NCBI GenBank assembly: GCA_964372095.1 | Contig: CAYJPV010000016.1 | Span: 50,732 to 114,731 of the forward strand | DNA: 64,000 nt | Source of the DNA: CAYJPV01 sp964372095 | GTDB lineage: Bacteria > Acidobacteriota > Vicinamibacteria > Vicinamibacterales > JAKQTR01 | Direction: 5' to 3' | Shown: one piece after another, positions 18,071 through 28,074 of the stretch | Position numbering within the stretch: position 1 is the stretch's first letter | Layout: every line of letters starts with the position of its first letter | Notes under the pieces: model-generated | What the model saw: the letters and a program-made list of their open reading frames with translations, nothing else | Databases searched by the model: none | What the model was told of the DNA's origin: nothing | Translations under genes and position numbers: made by a program

Positions 18071-18257
18071 TTGTGCATACCTCCGGTTCCACTATCATGG
18101 ACAGGCGCGCCTAACTCCTGGTGGAGCAAGCGATGTGCCAGTGGCGATTGTGCGAAATCGCTCCGGATTACGCGCGGGTGACCGTGAAGGCCATTCTCCC
18201 GCCGTAAGAAATGCTCGGCCAGGATCGTGCATATCTACACGCGGAGACTGGAACACG

Positions 18258-19649
18258 ATGGCGTTGGCATCCGGCGGTGAACGGGAACGCGTGCTCGTCG
18301 TGGAGGACGACGCGGCGACGCGCGTCGGGTTGCAGCAGCTCGTCAAGGGCTGGGGCTATGCCGTCGAGGTGGCTGCCGATGGGCGCGAGGCGCTCGCCAG
18401 GATTCCCGAGTTCCATCCTGGCATTGTCCTGACGGATTTGGTGATGCCCGTCATGGACGGGCTGGCGTTGCTCCAGACGTTGCAGGCGGACGGCGAGGAC
18501 GTTACGACCGTCATTCTCACCGCGCAGGGCACGGTCGAGACGGCCGTGTCGGCTATCAAACAGGGCGCGTACGACTACCTCACGAAACCCGTCGATCTGC
18601 AGCGGCTCCGCATTCTGCTCGATCAGATCGTGGAGCGTCGTGCCACCTTGTGTGAGGTGCGGGCGCTCCGGCAGCAGCTCAAGGCGCATGGGACGTTTGG
18701 CCGTCTGGTGGGCAACAGCGCCGAGATGCGCGAGGTCTACCGGACCATCGAACATGCCGCGCCCACCGGCGCGTCGGTGCTGATCAGCGGCGAGTCGGGA
18801 ACCGGCAAGGAGCTCGTGGCCCAGACGATCCACCGGCTGAGCCCGCGCGCCGCCGGACCGTTCGTCCCCATCAACTGCGCGGCCATTCCCGATACGCTGC
18901 TCGAAAGCGAACTGTTTGGTCACGAACGGGGGGCCTTTACCGGTGCGATCGAGCGGCGGATCGGCTGTTTCGAACTCGCGCACCGCGGCACGCTGTTCCT
19001 CGACGAAATCGCCGAAATGACGCCCACGACGCAGGTCAAACTGCTGCGCGTGCTGCAGGAACGCAGCTTCCGGCGGCTCGGCGGGCGTTCGGAGCAGGTG
19101 GTCGACATCCGGGTCGTGGCGGCGACGAACCAGGATCCCGCGGACGCCGTCCGTCGTGGCCAGCTGCGGGAGGACCTGTTCTACCGGCTGAACGTCTTTG
19201 CCATCAAGCTGCCGCCGCTGCGGTCGCGCAAGTCCGACCTGCCGCTGCTGACCCAGGCGATGATTCAGGAGTTCAACACGCACCTCGGCAAGTCGCTGGT
19301 CGGCGTGGACGAGGCCGTGCGGAAGGTCTTCGACGGGCATGCGTGGCCGGGCAACGTCCGCGAGTTGCACAATGTCCTGGAACGGTCGGCGATCGTGGCA
19401 TCCGGGCCGGTGATCGAGGTCGGCGACCTGCCGCCTGCCCTGCGGCAGGAGGCCCCCGGCACGCAGGCTGCGCCGGGGCTGGCCGCCGGCATCACGGTCG
19501 ACGAGGCAGAACGGCAGCTGATCGTGCTGACGCTGGAGCACACGCACGGCAACAAGACGCGCGCCGCCGAGATGCTGGGCATCAGCCTGAAGACGCTGCA
19601 CAACAAGCTGAACCGCTTCCGCGCGCAGGAACGCGCCGAAGGAGCGTAA
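18258..19649 (+). CDS. Sigma54-dependent response regulator (NtrC family)
   Basis: This transcription activator has a receiver domain (residues 11-125; phospho-acceptor Asp60 in IVLTDLVMP, conserved Lys110), an AAA+ domain with Walker A GESGTGKE at 178-185, the sigma54 contact loop GAFTGA at 225-230 and LFLDEIAEM, and a C-terminal Fis-type HTH (NKTRAAEMLGISLKTLHNKLNRF). I use the ATG at 18258 (MALASGGERERVLVV); the longer ORF reads through non-coding DNA. The histidine kinase begins 4 bases after its stop, so the pair should be co-translated. Its targets should have -24/-12 promoters. Confidence 0.94.
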   Translation: MALASGGERERVLVVEDDAATRVGLQQLVKGWGYAVEVAADGREALARIPEFHPGIVLTDLVMPVMDGLALLQTLQADGEDVTTVILTAQGTVETAVSAIKQGAYDYLTKPVDLQRLRILLDQIVERRATLCEVRALRQQLKAHGTFGRLVGNSAEMREVYRTIEHAAPTGASVLISGESGTGKELVAQTIHRLSPRAAGPFVPINCAAIPDTLLESELFGHERGAFTGAIERRIGCFELAHRGTLFLDEIAEMTPTTQVKLLRVLQERSFRRLGGRSEQVVDIRVVAATNQDPADAVRRGQLREDLFYRLNVFAIKLPPLRSRKSDLPLLTQAMIQEFNTHLGKSLVGVDEAVRKVFDGHAWPGNVRELHNVLERSAIVASGPVIEVGDLPPALRQEAPGTQAAPGLAAGITVDEAERQLIVLTLEHTHGNKTRAAEMLGISLKTLHNKLNRFRAQERAEGA

Positions 19650-19653
19650 GCGC

Positions 19654-21135
19654 ATGCGCATCAGTGTGCGCGCCAAACAGGTCGCCGGCGTCACCACGCT
19701 CGTCGGAGCGGTGGTGGTGGTGCTCAGCGCCCTGCACCTCTCGGCGCTGATGCGGGTGACGCTGGGCGAGAACCAGGCGCGCGGTGAGCTGCTTGCGAAT
19801 GCCGTCTACCAGCGTGCGCACCAGGTGGTGGCGGCGGGGGGCGATCCCCGGGTCTCGCTGGCGTCCGACGGCGGCGTGCGGGCCATCCTCGAGTCGGCCG
19901 TGTACTCCCCCAACGTCACGTACGCGGCGATCGCAGACGAGGCGTCGGTGGCCGTGGCCCATACCGACCCGGTGGCCGTGGGGCAGACGATGGCGGCGCA
20001 GCCTGAGCTGAGGCATCTCCTGGCGCGTGGCCCGCTCGAACAGTGGCGCGCGCTCTACCGCGACGCCGGAATGTTCGAGGTGCGGACGCCGCTGCTGATT
20101 GACGGGCGCGGATTCGGGACCATCCGGATCGGCGTGTCGATGCTGTTGGCCCGCGACGATCTGGCGCGCGCGCTCGAGCCAGCGGCGTACACGGCGCTGG
20201 CCGCCCTGGCGGTGGCCGCCCTCGTGGCCAGTGTGCTGGCACACTCGCTGCTCAGGCCGGTGCATCTGATTCGGAGCGGGCTCAGCCGGCTGGGGCGCGG
20301 CGAGTTCGGCGTGGTCCTGGACCTGCCGCAACAGGATGAATTCGGCGAACTCGGGGCGTTCTTCAACGCCGTCAGTGCGCAGGTCTCCGCCGAACGCACG
20401 GCGCTGGCCGGTCAGAAAGCCACCCCCGAACTGCTCGCCAATACTTCGCAACGCGTGATGGCCCTGGGACGACTGACCTCTGGCGTCGCGCACGAACTCA
20501 AGAACCCGCTCAACGCGATGGGGATCCATCTCGAGCTGATCCGGCAGCAACTGGAGCCTGACGCCAATGGCGGGAGGGGCGTGGATGTCCCGGCGGCTCT
20601 CGAGCACGTCCAGATGATCGCCGCGTCGTTGCGCCGCCTGGACGAAGTCGTGCAGGTGTTCCTCAGGTTCACGCGGCCTGACGAGATCCAGTTGCAGCCG
20701 ACGGCGCTGGACACACTGCTCCAGCAGGTCCGTCCTATCGTCGAAGCGGAGGCCGGTTCCAGGGGCATCGCCGTCGAGATCGCGTGTCCGCCCGATCTCC
20801 CGGCTATCCGTGCCGACGCGGCTATGATGGAACAGGCATTCCTGAATCTCTCGCTCAACGCCTGCCAGGCGATGCCGGCGGGCGGGCGACTGCGGATCAG
20901 CGCCGACGCGGCGCCCGGACGCTACGTGCGCGTGCGGTTCGAAGACACCGGCGTGGGGATTGTTCCGGAGCACCTGGACAAGGTGTTCAACCTGTACTTC
21001 ACGACGAAGGCAGGCGGCAGCGGGATCGGGCTGTCGATGGTGTACCGGGCCGTGCAGCTGCACGACGGCGAGATTGAAGTGCAGTCGTCGCCGGGGCAGG
21101 GCACGACGTTTCAGGTGCTGCTTCCGCAGGCGTGA
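19654..21135 (+). CDS. Sensor histidine kinase
   Basis: This is an inner-membrane sensor paired with the preceding regulator. TM1 is at about 9-32, followed by a periplasmic region of about 140 residues, TM2 at 175-198 and a HAMP linker (LLRPVHLIRSGLSRLGRGEF). The H-box VAHELKNPLNAMG places the phospho-His at 280. The ATP-binding domain has LNLSLNACQAMP (N box), FEDTGVGI (G1) and GGSGIGLSM (G2). The periplasmic part has no motif I can name; such regions often bind small ligands. The start ATG is 4 bases from the regulator stop. Confidence 0.94.
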   Translation: MRISVRAKQVAGVTTLVGAVVVVLSALHLSALMRVTLGENQARGELLANAVYQRAHQVVAAGGDPRVSLASDGGVRAILESAVYSPNVTYAAIADEASVAVAHTDPVAVGQTMAAQPELRHLLARGPLEQWRALYRDAGMFEVRTPLLIDGRGFGTIRIGVSMLLARDDLARALEPAAYTALAALAVAALVASVLAHSLLRPVHLIRSGLSRLGRGEFGVVLDLPQQDEFGELGAFFNAVSAQVSAERTALAGQKATPELLANTSQRVMALGRLTSGVAHELKNPLNAMGIHLELIRQQLEPDANGGRGVDVPAALEHVQMIAASLRRLDEVVQVFLRFTRPDEIQLQPTALDTLLQQVRPIVEAEAGSRGIAVEIACPPDLPAIRADAAMMEQAFLNLSLNACQAMPAGGRLRISADAAPGRYVRVRFEDTGVGIVPEHLDKVFNLYFTTKAGGSGIGLSMVYRAVQLHDGEIEVQSSPGQGTTFQVLLPQA

Positions 21136-21159
21136 CGGCGAGGCGAGGAGTTGATACCG

Positions 21160-21720
21160 GTGAAGCGAGTCCAGCGGTTGGGAATCGTCGCAGTGCTGGT
21201 GGCCCTTCTGCCGGCCTGCGCCCTGCTGCGAGGCGACACCGGCCGCGCCAGGGCGCCGCTCGAGACGCCGGAGCCGCCGCCTCGCGAAGTGGTCATTCTG
21301 CCGGCCGTGCCTGTCGAAGCCGGGCCGACGCCCGTGATCGTCCCTGCGGGCCAGGCGGCGGGGCGGGCTCCCAGGCCGCTTCAACCGAAGGTGGCTGACA
21401 GGGCCGAACCGCAGCCCGCCGTGGCCCCTGTGGAGCCCGTGCCCGCGAAGCCCGTCGAGCCGGCTGCCGGTTCCTTGCTGCAGACCACCCCGGACGTGGA
21501 CGCGGCCGAACGCCGCGTCCGGGATCTGCTGGCCAGGGCCGTGCGCGACCTGGCCCAGCTCGACTACCGTGCGCTGTCTCAGGCAGGGAAGACCCAGTAC
21601 GACGCTGCGCGCCGGTTCGTGGCCCAGGCGGAAGATGCGCTGAAGGCCAGGAACGTGCGGTTCGCGGAACAGCTGGCAGACAAAGCCGCCGGGCTCGCCG
21701 CGGGACTCAAAGGGCGATGA
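21160..21720 (+). CDS. Pro/Ala-rich lipoprotein in the two-component operon
   Basis: With the GTG at 21160, nine bases after AGGAG, the protein is VKRVQRLGIVAVLVALLPAC followed by a Pro-rich linker and a helical C-terminal region (residues 108-186, DAAERRVRDLLARAVRDLAQ). LLPAC is a lipobox, so Cys20 would be lipidated and the protein anchored to a membrane. It lies 24 bases after the kinase stop and is probably co-transcribed. It may be a signal accessory or envelope-stress reporter for this system; this is inference from position only. Confidence 0.75.
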   Translation: MKRVQRLGIVAVLVALLPACALLRGDTGRARAPLETPEPPPREVVILPAVPVEAGPTPVIVPAGQAAGRAPRPLQPKVADRAEPQPAVAPVEPVPAKPVEPAAGSLLQTTPDVDAAERRVRDLLARAVRDLAQLDYRALSQAGKTQYDAARRFVAQAEDALKARNVRFAEQLADKAAGLAAGLKGR

Positions 21721-21729
21721 CCGGGGCGG

Positions 21730-22548
21730 CTACCAGAGCCGCTTGAGCGTGTCCCATTCGGCCAACATCTCCTCGGCGGAGATCCTGCGCCCGTCGCCCG
21801 TTGCGGGCTGCAGCCCGGCCCGCTCCGGGATGATGGCGTTGGTGACGAGGCGGTCCAGATCGACGCGGACCTGCGCGCCGCCGCCCCACGACACCTTTGA
21901 CCGAATCCACCCCGCGCGGGCCGCCTGCCAGGCCCGATCGAGATCGCCGGCACCGCGAGCCGCGGCGGCCAGCCAGTAGATCACGGTGGCCGAGTCGGGA
22001 ACCCGCTCCATCTCGCGCTCCATCCTCGACAGGATCCGCGTATGGACGCGTGTGCGTGATTCCCCCGCGTGGCTCATGGCCATCCGGTCCAGCGACTGGG
22101 CCCACCAGTCGAGCATCCGATCCCGTGCGACGGCCTGGCTGGTGTCACTCCGGGCCAGCGCGGCCTCGAAGAGTTCAGCCGCGACGTCCGGCTTGCCGTC
22201 GAGGAAGAAGAGTTCCGCCCAGGCGACAATCAGCTCCGTTCGGTCCGCCGGCTGGACGCGCGACGCATCGATGCTCGTCAGCGCGTCGCGGGCGGCCGGC
22301 AGGTCCGTGGCGTCCGTGGCACGGCGGGAACGTTCCAGGTGAGCGCGGGCCAGGATCAGGGCCGCCGCGGGCGCTGACTGCGGCCGTCGAAGCGCGTCTC
22401 GCGCCACGGCGATAGCCGCGTCGTACTGGCGCTGGTTGTACAGCAGGCGGGCGCGAGCCACCTGATCAGGCGCTGCCTCCCCCATGGCGGTCATCGACAG
22501 GACCAGGGCCAGCACCAGTACCCACGTTCGTGTGATGCGGTGTGTCAT
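21730..22548 (-). CDS. Exported TPR-like hypothetical protein
   Basis: The ATG at 22548 (MTHRITRTWVLVLALVLSMTAMGEAA) gives a signal peptide and about 245 mature residues that are mostly helical. Repeats such as ARARLLYNQRQYDAAIAVARDAL and AELFFLDGKPDVAAELFEAAL are tetratricopeptide-like, so it probably serves protein binding in the periplasm. It converges with the lipoprotein gene with a 9-base gap. The 270-base gap upstream, shared with the divergent OmpA gene, must hold both promoters but I see no clear boxes. Confidence 0.72.
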   Translation of the reverse strand: MTHRITRTWVLVLALVLSMTAMGEAAPDQVARARLLYNQRQYDAAIAVARDALRRPQSAPAAALILARAHLERSRRATDATDLPAARDALTSIDASRVQPADRTELIVAWAELFFLDGKPDVAAELFEAALARSDTSQAVARDRMLDWWAQSLDRMAMSHAGESRTRVHTRILSRMEREMERVPDSATVIYWLAAAARGAGDLDRAWQAARAGWIRSKVSWGGGAQVRVDLDRLVTNAIIPERAGLQPATGDGRRISAEEMLAEWDTLKRLW

Positions 22549-22818
22549 GTTCACGTCCAGTCGTTTCACTGTACGCACGAGACGTTCCAGGCGCAAACGC
22601 GCGTGAGTACGTAGCCCCGGGGTCCCGCCGAGCAGTTCTTACACGCCGGTCATGGCGGCCACGCAGATTCTGCCGCGGCGGCGAGGGACTCCTGGCCCCG
22701 ATCGCTGCCCGGAACCGCGGCGTTTCCGCCTTGCGTGGGTTGGCAGCGCGTTTGTATCAGAGACAGGTAACTCGACCCGGTTCCGACACGAGTCGAGGCA
22801 CATAGAAGGAGGACTCAC

Positions 22819-23484
22819 ATGAACAGGACGATAGGCGTCGTGGTCGTGGTCGTGGCCGCTGTCGCGGGTGCGCCGGCATGCGCCACGAAATCGTTCGTCC
22901 GCAGCAGCGTCGCGGACGTGAATACGCAGGTGGCTTCGGTCTCGCGCTCCGTTGACGAACACCGCGAACAGACCAGGGTGATGGACGGGCGGCTCACGGA
23001 AGTGGACCGGACGGCGCAGTCGGCGCAGACGGCCGCGCAGCGGGCTCAAACGTCGGCCGACAGCGCCGGGGTACGGGCCGATGCGGCGGCCAGGCATGCC
23101 GCGACGCTCGACGCCGCGTCGAAGCGGTTGATGTACACGGTCGTGCTCAGCGAAGACGAAGGAAATCTCCCGTTCGGCAAAGCGACGTTGCCGGACGACG
23201 CGCGCTCGCGCCTGGACGCACTCGTGACCCGGCTGAAGGCCGATCCGCAGGGCGCGTTCGTCGAAATCGAGGGACACACGGACGCCGTCGGCGACAAGGC
23301 GTTCAACGAACAACTGGGGCTGGACCGCGCCGAGGCGGTGAAGCGGTATCTGTACGACGTACACCAGATTCCGCTGCACCGGATGAACGTGATCAGCTAC
23401 GGTCCCGACAAACCGGTGGCGCCGAACAACACGCGCGCCGGACGGGCGCAGAACCGGCGGGTCGTGGTGCGAATTCTGACCTGA
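22819..23484 (+). CDS. OmpA-family peptidoglycan-associated lipoprotein
   Basis: The 221-residue protein has a signal with lipobox GAPAC (Cys about 22), a coiled-coil-like Ala/Gln-rich middle (TAQSAQTAAQRAQTSADSAG) and a C-terminal OmpA domain (FVEIEGHTDAVGDKAFNEQLGLDRA and NNTRAGRAQNRRVVVRI), whose Asp and Arg bind diaminopimelate. It should tether the outer membrane to peptidoglycan. The ATG at 22819 has an excellent AAGGAGGA site. The coiled-coil spacer is longer than in Pal. Confidence 0.92.
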   Translation: MNRTIGVVVVVVAAVAGAPACATKSFVRSSVADVNTQVASVSRSVDEHREQTRVMDGRLTEVDRTAQSAQTAAQRAQTSADSAGVRADAAARHAATLDAASKRLMYTVVLSEDEGNLPFGKATLPDDARSRLDALVTRLKADPQGAFVEIEGHTDAVGDKAFNEQLGLDRAEAVKRYLYDVHQIPLHRMNVISYGPDKPVAPNNTRAGRAQNRRVVVRILT

Positions 23485-23491
23485 GGCCGCC

Positions 23492-26221
23492 CTACGACTT
23501 CGGGGCCTGCTTCTTCGTCATGCGCTCCAGGATGGCGCTGACCCGATTCAGTTCTTCGCCGTAGGCGGCCCAGTTACCGTCCCGCTGGGCCTTCACGGCG
23601 GCCTCGAAGTGCTGTCGGGCCAGCGCGGCCAGCGCCTCCATGGACTCGGCGTCCTCCATGGCCGCCGTGGGCGTTCCGGCCTTCGTGGACGCGGTGTCGA
23701 ACTTGAGCGCCGCTCCCGTCGAGAAGATCTTGGCGATCGCTTCTTCGAGCGAGTTCTCCATCGCGATCTGGTTCTGGTAGGCGACGATGACGCGCTTCAG
23801 TTCGGGGATCTTCCCGCCGGCCGCCCGCAGGTAGAGGGGCCGGACGTACAGCAGGGATTCTTCGATCGGGATCACCAGCAAGGTGCCCTGGATCACTTCG
23901 GATCCCTGCTGGTTCCACAGCGTGATCTGCGGCGAGATCACCTGGTCCTGGTTGATGCGGGCGACAATCTGCCGCGGGCCGAAGACGACTTTCTGCTTCG
24001 GGAACTGGAACACGAGCAGGCGGCCGTAGTGGTCACCGTCACTGCGGGCGACCATCCAGGCGGCCAGATTGTCCTTCCGGCGGGGCGTGAACGGCAGCAT
24101 CTGGATGAACTCCGGCTCGGGCGCGCCGGGCAGCCGCATGATGGTGTAGTACGGCTCCATCGGACGGGCCGCGCCAGCCACGTCGATGGCCGGAACCTCC
24201 CACTGGTCTTCCTTGTTGTAGAACACCGCGGGATTCGTCATGTGGTAGGTGGAGTACATCGCGCTCTGGATGCCGAAGATACCCTCCGGGTAGCGTACGT
24301 GACTGCGCAGCGAGTCTGGCATGCGGGCCAGAGGCACGAACATCCCGGGGAAGATCTTGCCGAACGTGGCGATGATCGGGTCGGTCGTATCCGCCAGGTA
24401 GAACGTCGTCGTGCCGTGGTACGCATCGATGACGGCCTTGACGGAGTTGCGGATGTAGTTCACGCCGCCGGCCGTGCGCGTCGAGTACGGATACTGCCCG
24501 GTCCAGGTGTAGGCATCGAGGATCCAGTACAGCCGGCCGTCTGCGATCACCAGATACGGGTCCCGATCGAACGACAGGAACGGGGCAATCGTGGAGACGC
24601 GGTCCACGATGTTGCGGTGAAACAGGACCCGGCTGTCGGGTGTGAGATCCTCGCTGAGCACGACCTTGAACGACCGGAACCGGCTGGCGAACATCAGCTT
24701 GCGGAAGAACGACCCCACCCCGACGCCGCCCTTGCCGTCATAGGCCCGGTAGACGTTGTCGTCGCCTTTCGGGTAGTGGAACTCCCGGGCTTTCGTGCCG
24801 ACGAAGACGTGATCGCTGGACAGTTCGCCGAAGTAGATCGACGGTTCTTTGATCTCGAGATCGATATTCGACTCGGGCGGGATGTTCTTGACGAACAGCA
24901 CCGGCAGCCCTTCCGGCGCCACCTCGTTGACCGGCCCCAGCGTCACGCCGTACCCGTGCGTGAAGGTCAGCCTCTCGTTGATCCACGACTTCGCCGGCAG
25001 GCTCTCGGAGTTCAGTTCGCGGGCCGACAGCATCACCTGCCGGTACTTGCCGCCGATCATGTACCGGTCGTTGTCGACCGAGGTGAAGTCGTAGTACGTG
25101 CGGATTTCCTGGATCTGCCCGAACGTATCGAGCAGCGGCTGCTGGTCCCACAGCCGGACGTTCTCGATCGTCGCGGCGTTGGCTTCGATGCTGGCTCTCG
25201 TCAGGGTCGCGTCGCCGGACAAGCTGCGTTCTTCGACGCCGTCGATGGCGAACGCCTTCCGCGTGGCGTCGATGTTGTACGAGATGTACGGCGTTTCTTT
25301 GACCTGCTCGTTCGGCGTCACGAGGAGGCGCTGAACAGCCGTGGTCGCCACTTCGCCGCCCATCCACACGAGGCCGTACAGGACGAACGCGCCGGCGAGC
25401 AGCCAGGTGCGGCGGATGAACGCGTGCGCGACGGCCAGCACGGCACCGATGACCGAGACCACCGTCAGCAGCGTCAGCGCCGGCAGCTTGATGGTCACGT
25501 CGGCGTACGTCGCACCCTGAATCAGACCCTCCGGCGACACGGTGAGCGACACCTTGTCCAGGTACGCGCCGGCCGCGAGCAGCAGCAGCACGATGGCCGC
25601 CAGCACCGACAGGTGCGGCCGCGCGAGTCCCGGTGAGGCGAACGGCCCGGCACGGCGCGGTCCGGGTTCGCGGCCGGGGAGCAGGTAGATGGCGACCGAG
25701 CCCAGGAGGCTGAGGAGCACGACGGCCATGACCGTATTGCGCAGCAGCGCGAGCCACGGGTAACGGAAGACGTAGAACGACACGTCGTGACCGAAGATCG
25801 GGTCGCGGTCGCCGAACGGGGTCGCATGCTGGAACTGCAGCCACTCCATCCAGTGGCTCGACGCCACCATGCCGACGCCGATGGCAATGACCACCGGCAG
25901 GACGGACACCAGCCACAACACACCCTTGCGCTGGACGACAATCGGCGAACCGTCGGCCGGCGAGACGCCCAGGACCAGATACGGATCGGCGAACGAACGC
26001 AGGGCGAGCCGGAAATTGACGAACAGCCAGAGGGCCGTCAGCACGCCCGCGATGAATCCGAGGCCCAGCTTCGTCGTCAGGCTGACGGCGAACACCTGCG
26101 AATAGCCGAGTTCACCGAACCAGAGCCAGTCGGTATAGAACGCGGCGGCAGACGGCCAGACCACGGCCACCAGCAGGACAAGCGCCAGAACCGCCACTTG
26201 AATGCGACCTTCTCGCTTCAC
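23492..26221 (-). CDS. UPF0182 family membrane protein
   Basis: The 909-residue protein has about seven N-terminal membrane helices (residues 8-320) and a long extracytoplasmic region (RETPYISYNIDATRKAF, TYYDFTSVDNDRYMIGG, LTFTHGYGVTLGPVNEV) with the conserved features of UPF0182, a widespread family without known function. The GTG at 26221 (VKREGRIQVAVLALVLL) is preceded by GGAG at 7 bases; the longer ORF would add an unlikely Arg-rich leader. The C-terminal 60 residues (AALARQHFEAAVKAQRDGNWAAYGEEL) match the helix that closes the family. It is convergent with the OmpA gene at 7 bases. Confidence 0.9.
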   Translation of the reverse strand: MKREGRIQVAVLALVLLVAVVWPSAAAFYTDWLWFGELGYSQVFAVSLTTKLGLGFIAGVLTALWLFVNFRLALRSFADPYLVLGVSPADGSPIVVQRKGVLWLVSVLPVVIAIGVGMVASSHWMEWLQFQHATPFGDRDPIFGHDVSFYVFRYPWLALLRNTVMAVVLLSLLGSVAIYLLPGREPGPRRAGPFASPGLARPHLSVLAAIVLLLLAAGAYLDKVSLTVSPEGLIQGATYADVTIKLPALTLLTVVSVIGAVLAVAHAFIRRTWLLAGAFVLYGLVWMGGEVATTAVQRLLVTPNEQVKETPYISYNIDATRKAFAIDGVEERSLSGDATLTRASIEANAATIENVRLWDQQPLLDTFGQIQEIRTYYDFTSVDNDRYMIGGKYRQVMLSARELNSESLPAKSWINERLTFTHGYGVTLGPVNEVAPEGLPVLFVKNIPPESNIDLEIKEPSIYFGELSSDHVFVGTKAREFHYPKGDDNVYRAYDGKGGVGVGSFFRKLMFASRFRSFKVVLSEDLTPDSRVLFHRNIVDRVSTIAPFLSFDRDPYLVIADGRLYWILDAYTWTGQYPYSTRTAGGVNYIRNSVKAVIDAYHGTTTFYLADTTDPIIATFGKIFPGMFVPLARMPDSLRSHVRYPEGIFGIQSAMYSTYHMTNPAVFYNKEDQWEVPAIDVAGAARPMEPYYTIMRLPGAPEPEFIQMLPFTPRRKDNLAAWMVARSDGDHYGRLLVFQFPKQKVVFGPRQIVARINQDQVISPQITLWNQQGSEVIQGTLLVIPIEESLLYVRPLYLRAAGGKIPELKRVIVAYQNQIAMENSLEEAIAKIFSTGAALKFDTASTKAGTPTAAMEDAESMEALAALARQHFEAAVKAQRDGNWAAYGEELNRVSAILERMTKKQAPKS

Positions 26222-26378
26222 AGGTATCTCCAGGATGTCGCTCGATCGTATCGCAAACGCGGCCGCGGAGTGTCGCAAAACGCTGCGGAGGACACCGCCA
26301 CGCCTAGCCCGGACCATTCATGAACCGGTCGAACAGTCCGCCCTGCGGGCTTCGACTCGGCCGATTCTCGGCCTTCGC

Positions 26379-27857
26379 TCAGGGCTGGCGGCGTCCCAGC
26401 GCGGCGAGCCCGTCGATCAGGGCCTCCAGGTCGGCGGCCGTCGTGCGGGGATTCATCAGCGTCACGCGCAGCACGCGGCGGCCGCCCAGGACCGTCGTGG
26501 TAATCCAGCCCTGGCCGCTCCGGTTGTAGGCCGAGCGGATGTCGAGGTTCCTGGCGTCGAGCTCGGCAGCCGGCCAGGATCCCGTCCCGATATACCGGAA
26601 ACACAGGATGTTCGACTCCGGCGCGTGGAATGTTTCGAAGTCCGTCCGCGCGCTCAGCAGGCCGTGCAGCGCCGCGGCCGTGTCGCAGAGCTGGTCGTAC
26701 AGCGTCCCGATGGCCGCCGCGCCGTACCGCTGCAGCGCGATCCACACCTTGAAGGCATCGATGCGCCGCGAACACTGAAACGTCCGCAGGCCCTGATCCC
26801 AGTTCCGGCTGTCGTCCTTGGCCTGGAAGAGATACGGCGCACGCTGGCTGAAGGCCCCCTCGAGATCCTGTTCGTGCCGAACCAGCACGACGCTGGCCGA
26901 GAGCGGCATGAGCATCATCTTGTGGGGATCCCACGCGATGGAGCGTGCACGGTGGATCCCGTCGAGGCGGTGCCGGTGGCGCGCCGACAACAGGGCTGAC
27001 GCGCCATGTGCTCCGTCCACGTGCAGCCAGAGCCCGCGCTGGTCGCAGAGCCGGCCGATGGCGGCCAGGTCGTCGAACGTCCCGGTGGCCGTCGAGCCGG
27101 CGGTGGCCACCACCGCCATGACGCGGCGTCCTGCCGAGCCGAGGGCGACGAGTTCCCGTTCCAGGGCATCCACGTTCATGGCGAGCGGGCCGGACGGAAT
27201 CGACACGATGTTGTCGGTGCCGATTCCGAGTTCTCCCACGGCCCGGGCGACACCGTAGTGTGCGTGTTCCCCGCAGACGACCACCGGCGGCTCATCGCCC
27301 ACGCCGCGCCGCCAGGCGTCCGGACACACGGCGTGCCGCGCCGCCAGCAACCCGGCGAAGGTGGCCTCCGTGCCGCCGGACGTGAACGTGCCGCCGGCGT
27401 CAGGACCGAGGCCGGCCAGGTCGGACATCCACCGGATGACCTGTGTCTCGATGACCGTGCCGACTGGTGACATTTCCCAGACCGCGCCGGACTGGTTGAG
27501 TGCGCCCGTCAGCGCTTCGGCCCAGATGGCCGCGGGGAGCGGCGCCGAGACCTGGTGGCCCATGTAGCGGGGATCCAGAAGGCGATTACAGTCCGGCAGC
27601 ACGTCGCGAGCCACCTGCGCGAGGACGTCCGCGAGCGGCCGCGCTCCCTGCGGCAAGGGTTCGTCGAACCGTGCCGCCAGGGCTGCCGGAGTATGAGGCG
27701 TGAAGACCGGTTCGGCGCGTGCCGCCGTGGCGGCGACGTAGTCGGCGACCAGGGCGGCAAAGGCCGTTCCCGCGGCGAGGGTGCTGTCCGCCTCGAGTGC
27801 GGCGTGCACGGCGGCGAGCTCGGGGTCCTGACATGTGGGAGATCGGCGGTCGGACAT
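26379..27857 (-). CDS. PLP-dependent group II amino acid decarboxylase
   Basis: The 492-residue protein resembles diaminobutyrate/aromatic amino acid decarboxylases: GTFTSGGTEATFAGLLAAR, LHVDGAHGASALLS and the PLP lysine in AWDPHKMMLMPLSAS. The substrate cannot be read from sequence; 2,4-diaminobutyrate, glutamate or tyrosine are candidates. I start at the ATG at 27857 (MSDRRSPTC); the longer ORF adds a Pro/Ala-rich stretch antisense to the divergent RDD gene. The 217-bp gap to that gene is the shared promoter region. Confidence 0.88.
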   Translation of the reverse strand: MSDRRSPTCQDPELAAVHAALEADSTLAAGTAFAALVADYVAATAARAEPVFTPHTPAALAARFDEPLPQGARPLADVLAQVARDVLPDCNRLLDPRYMGHQVSAPLPAAIWAEALTGALNQSGAVWEMSPVGTVIETQVIRWMSDLAGLGPDAGGTFTSGGTEATFAGLLAARHAVCPDAWRRGVGDEPPVVVCGEHAHYGVARAVGELGIGTDNIVSIPSGPLAMNVDALERELVALGSAGRRVMAVVATAGSTATGTFDDLAAIGRLCDQRGLWLHVDGAHGASALLSARHRHRLDGIHRARSIAWDPHKMMLMPLSASVVLVRHEQDLEGAFSQRAPYLFQAKDDSRNWDQGLRTFQCSRRIDAFKVWIALQRYGAAAIGTLYDQLCDTAAALHGLLSARTDFETFHAPESNILCFRYIGTGSWPAAELDARNLDIRSAYNRSGQGWITTTVLGGRRVLRVTLMNPRTTAADLEALIDGLAALGRRQP

Positions 27858-28074
27858 GAGACGGAGTCCAGTCAGCGCACCCGGGACACCGGCCCAGTCC
27901 GTGCGCGTGGTGAGGAGATCTGCCGGAGCGGTACGGTCACCGCGCAACCGCTGTATCGTACCAGCCGGCGGCGCCGGCGAACAGGGGCAGGGTGTGCGGG
28001 CTGCCACCGTTCGGCTGAAGGTGTGCATAATGGAGCCCACACGGAACAGGTGGGTGTCTGACAAGGAGGAGCAG

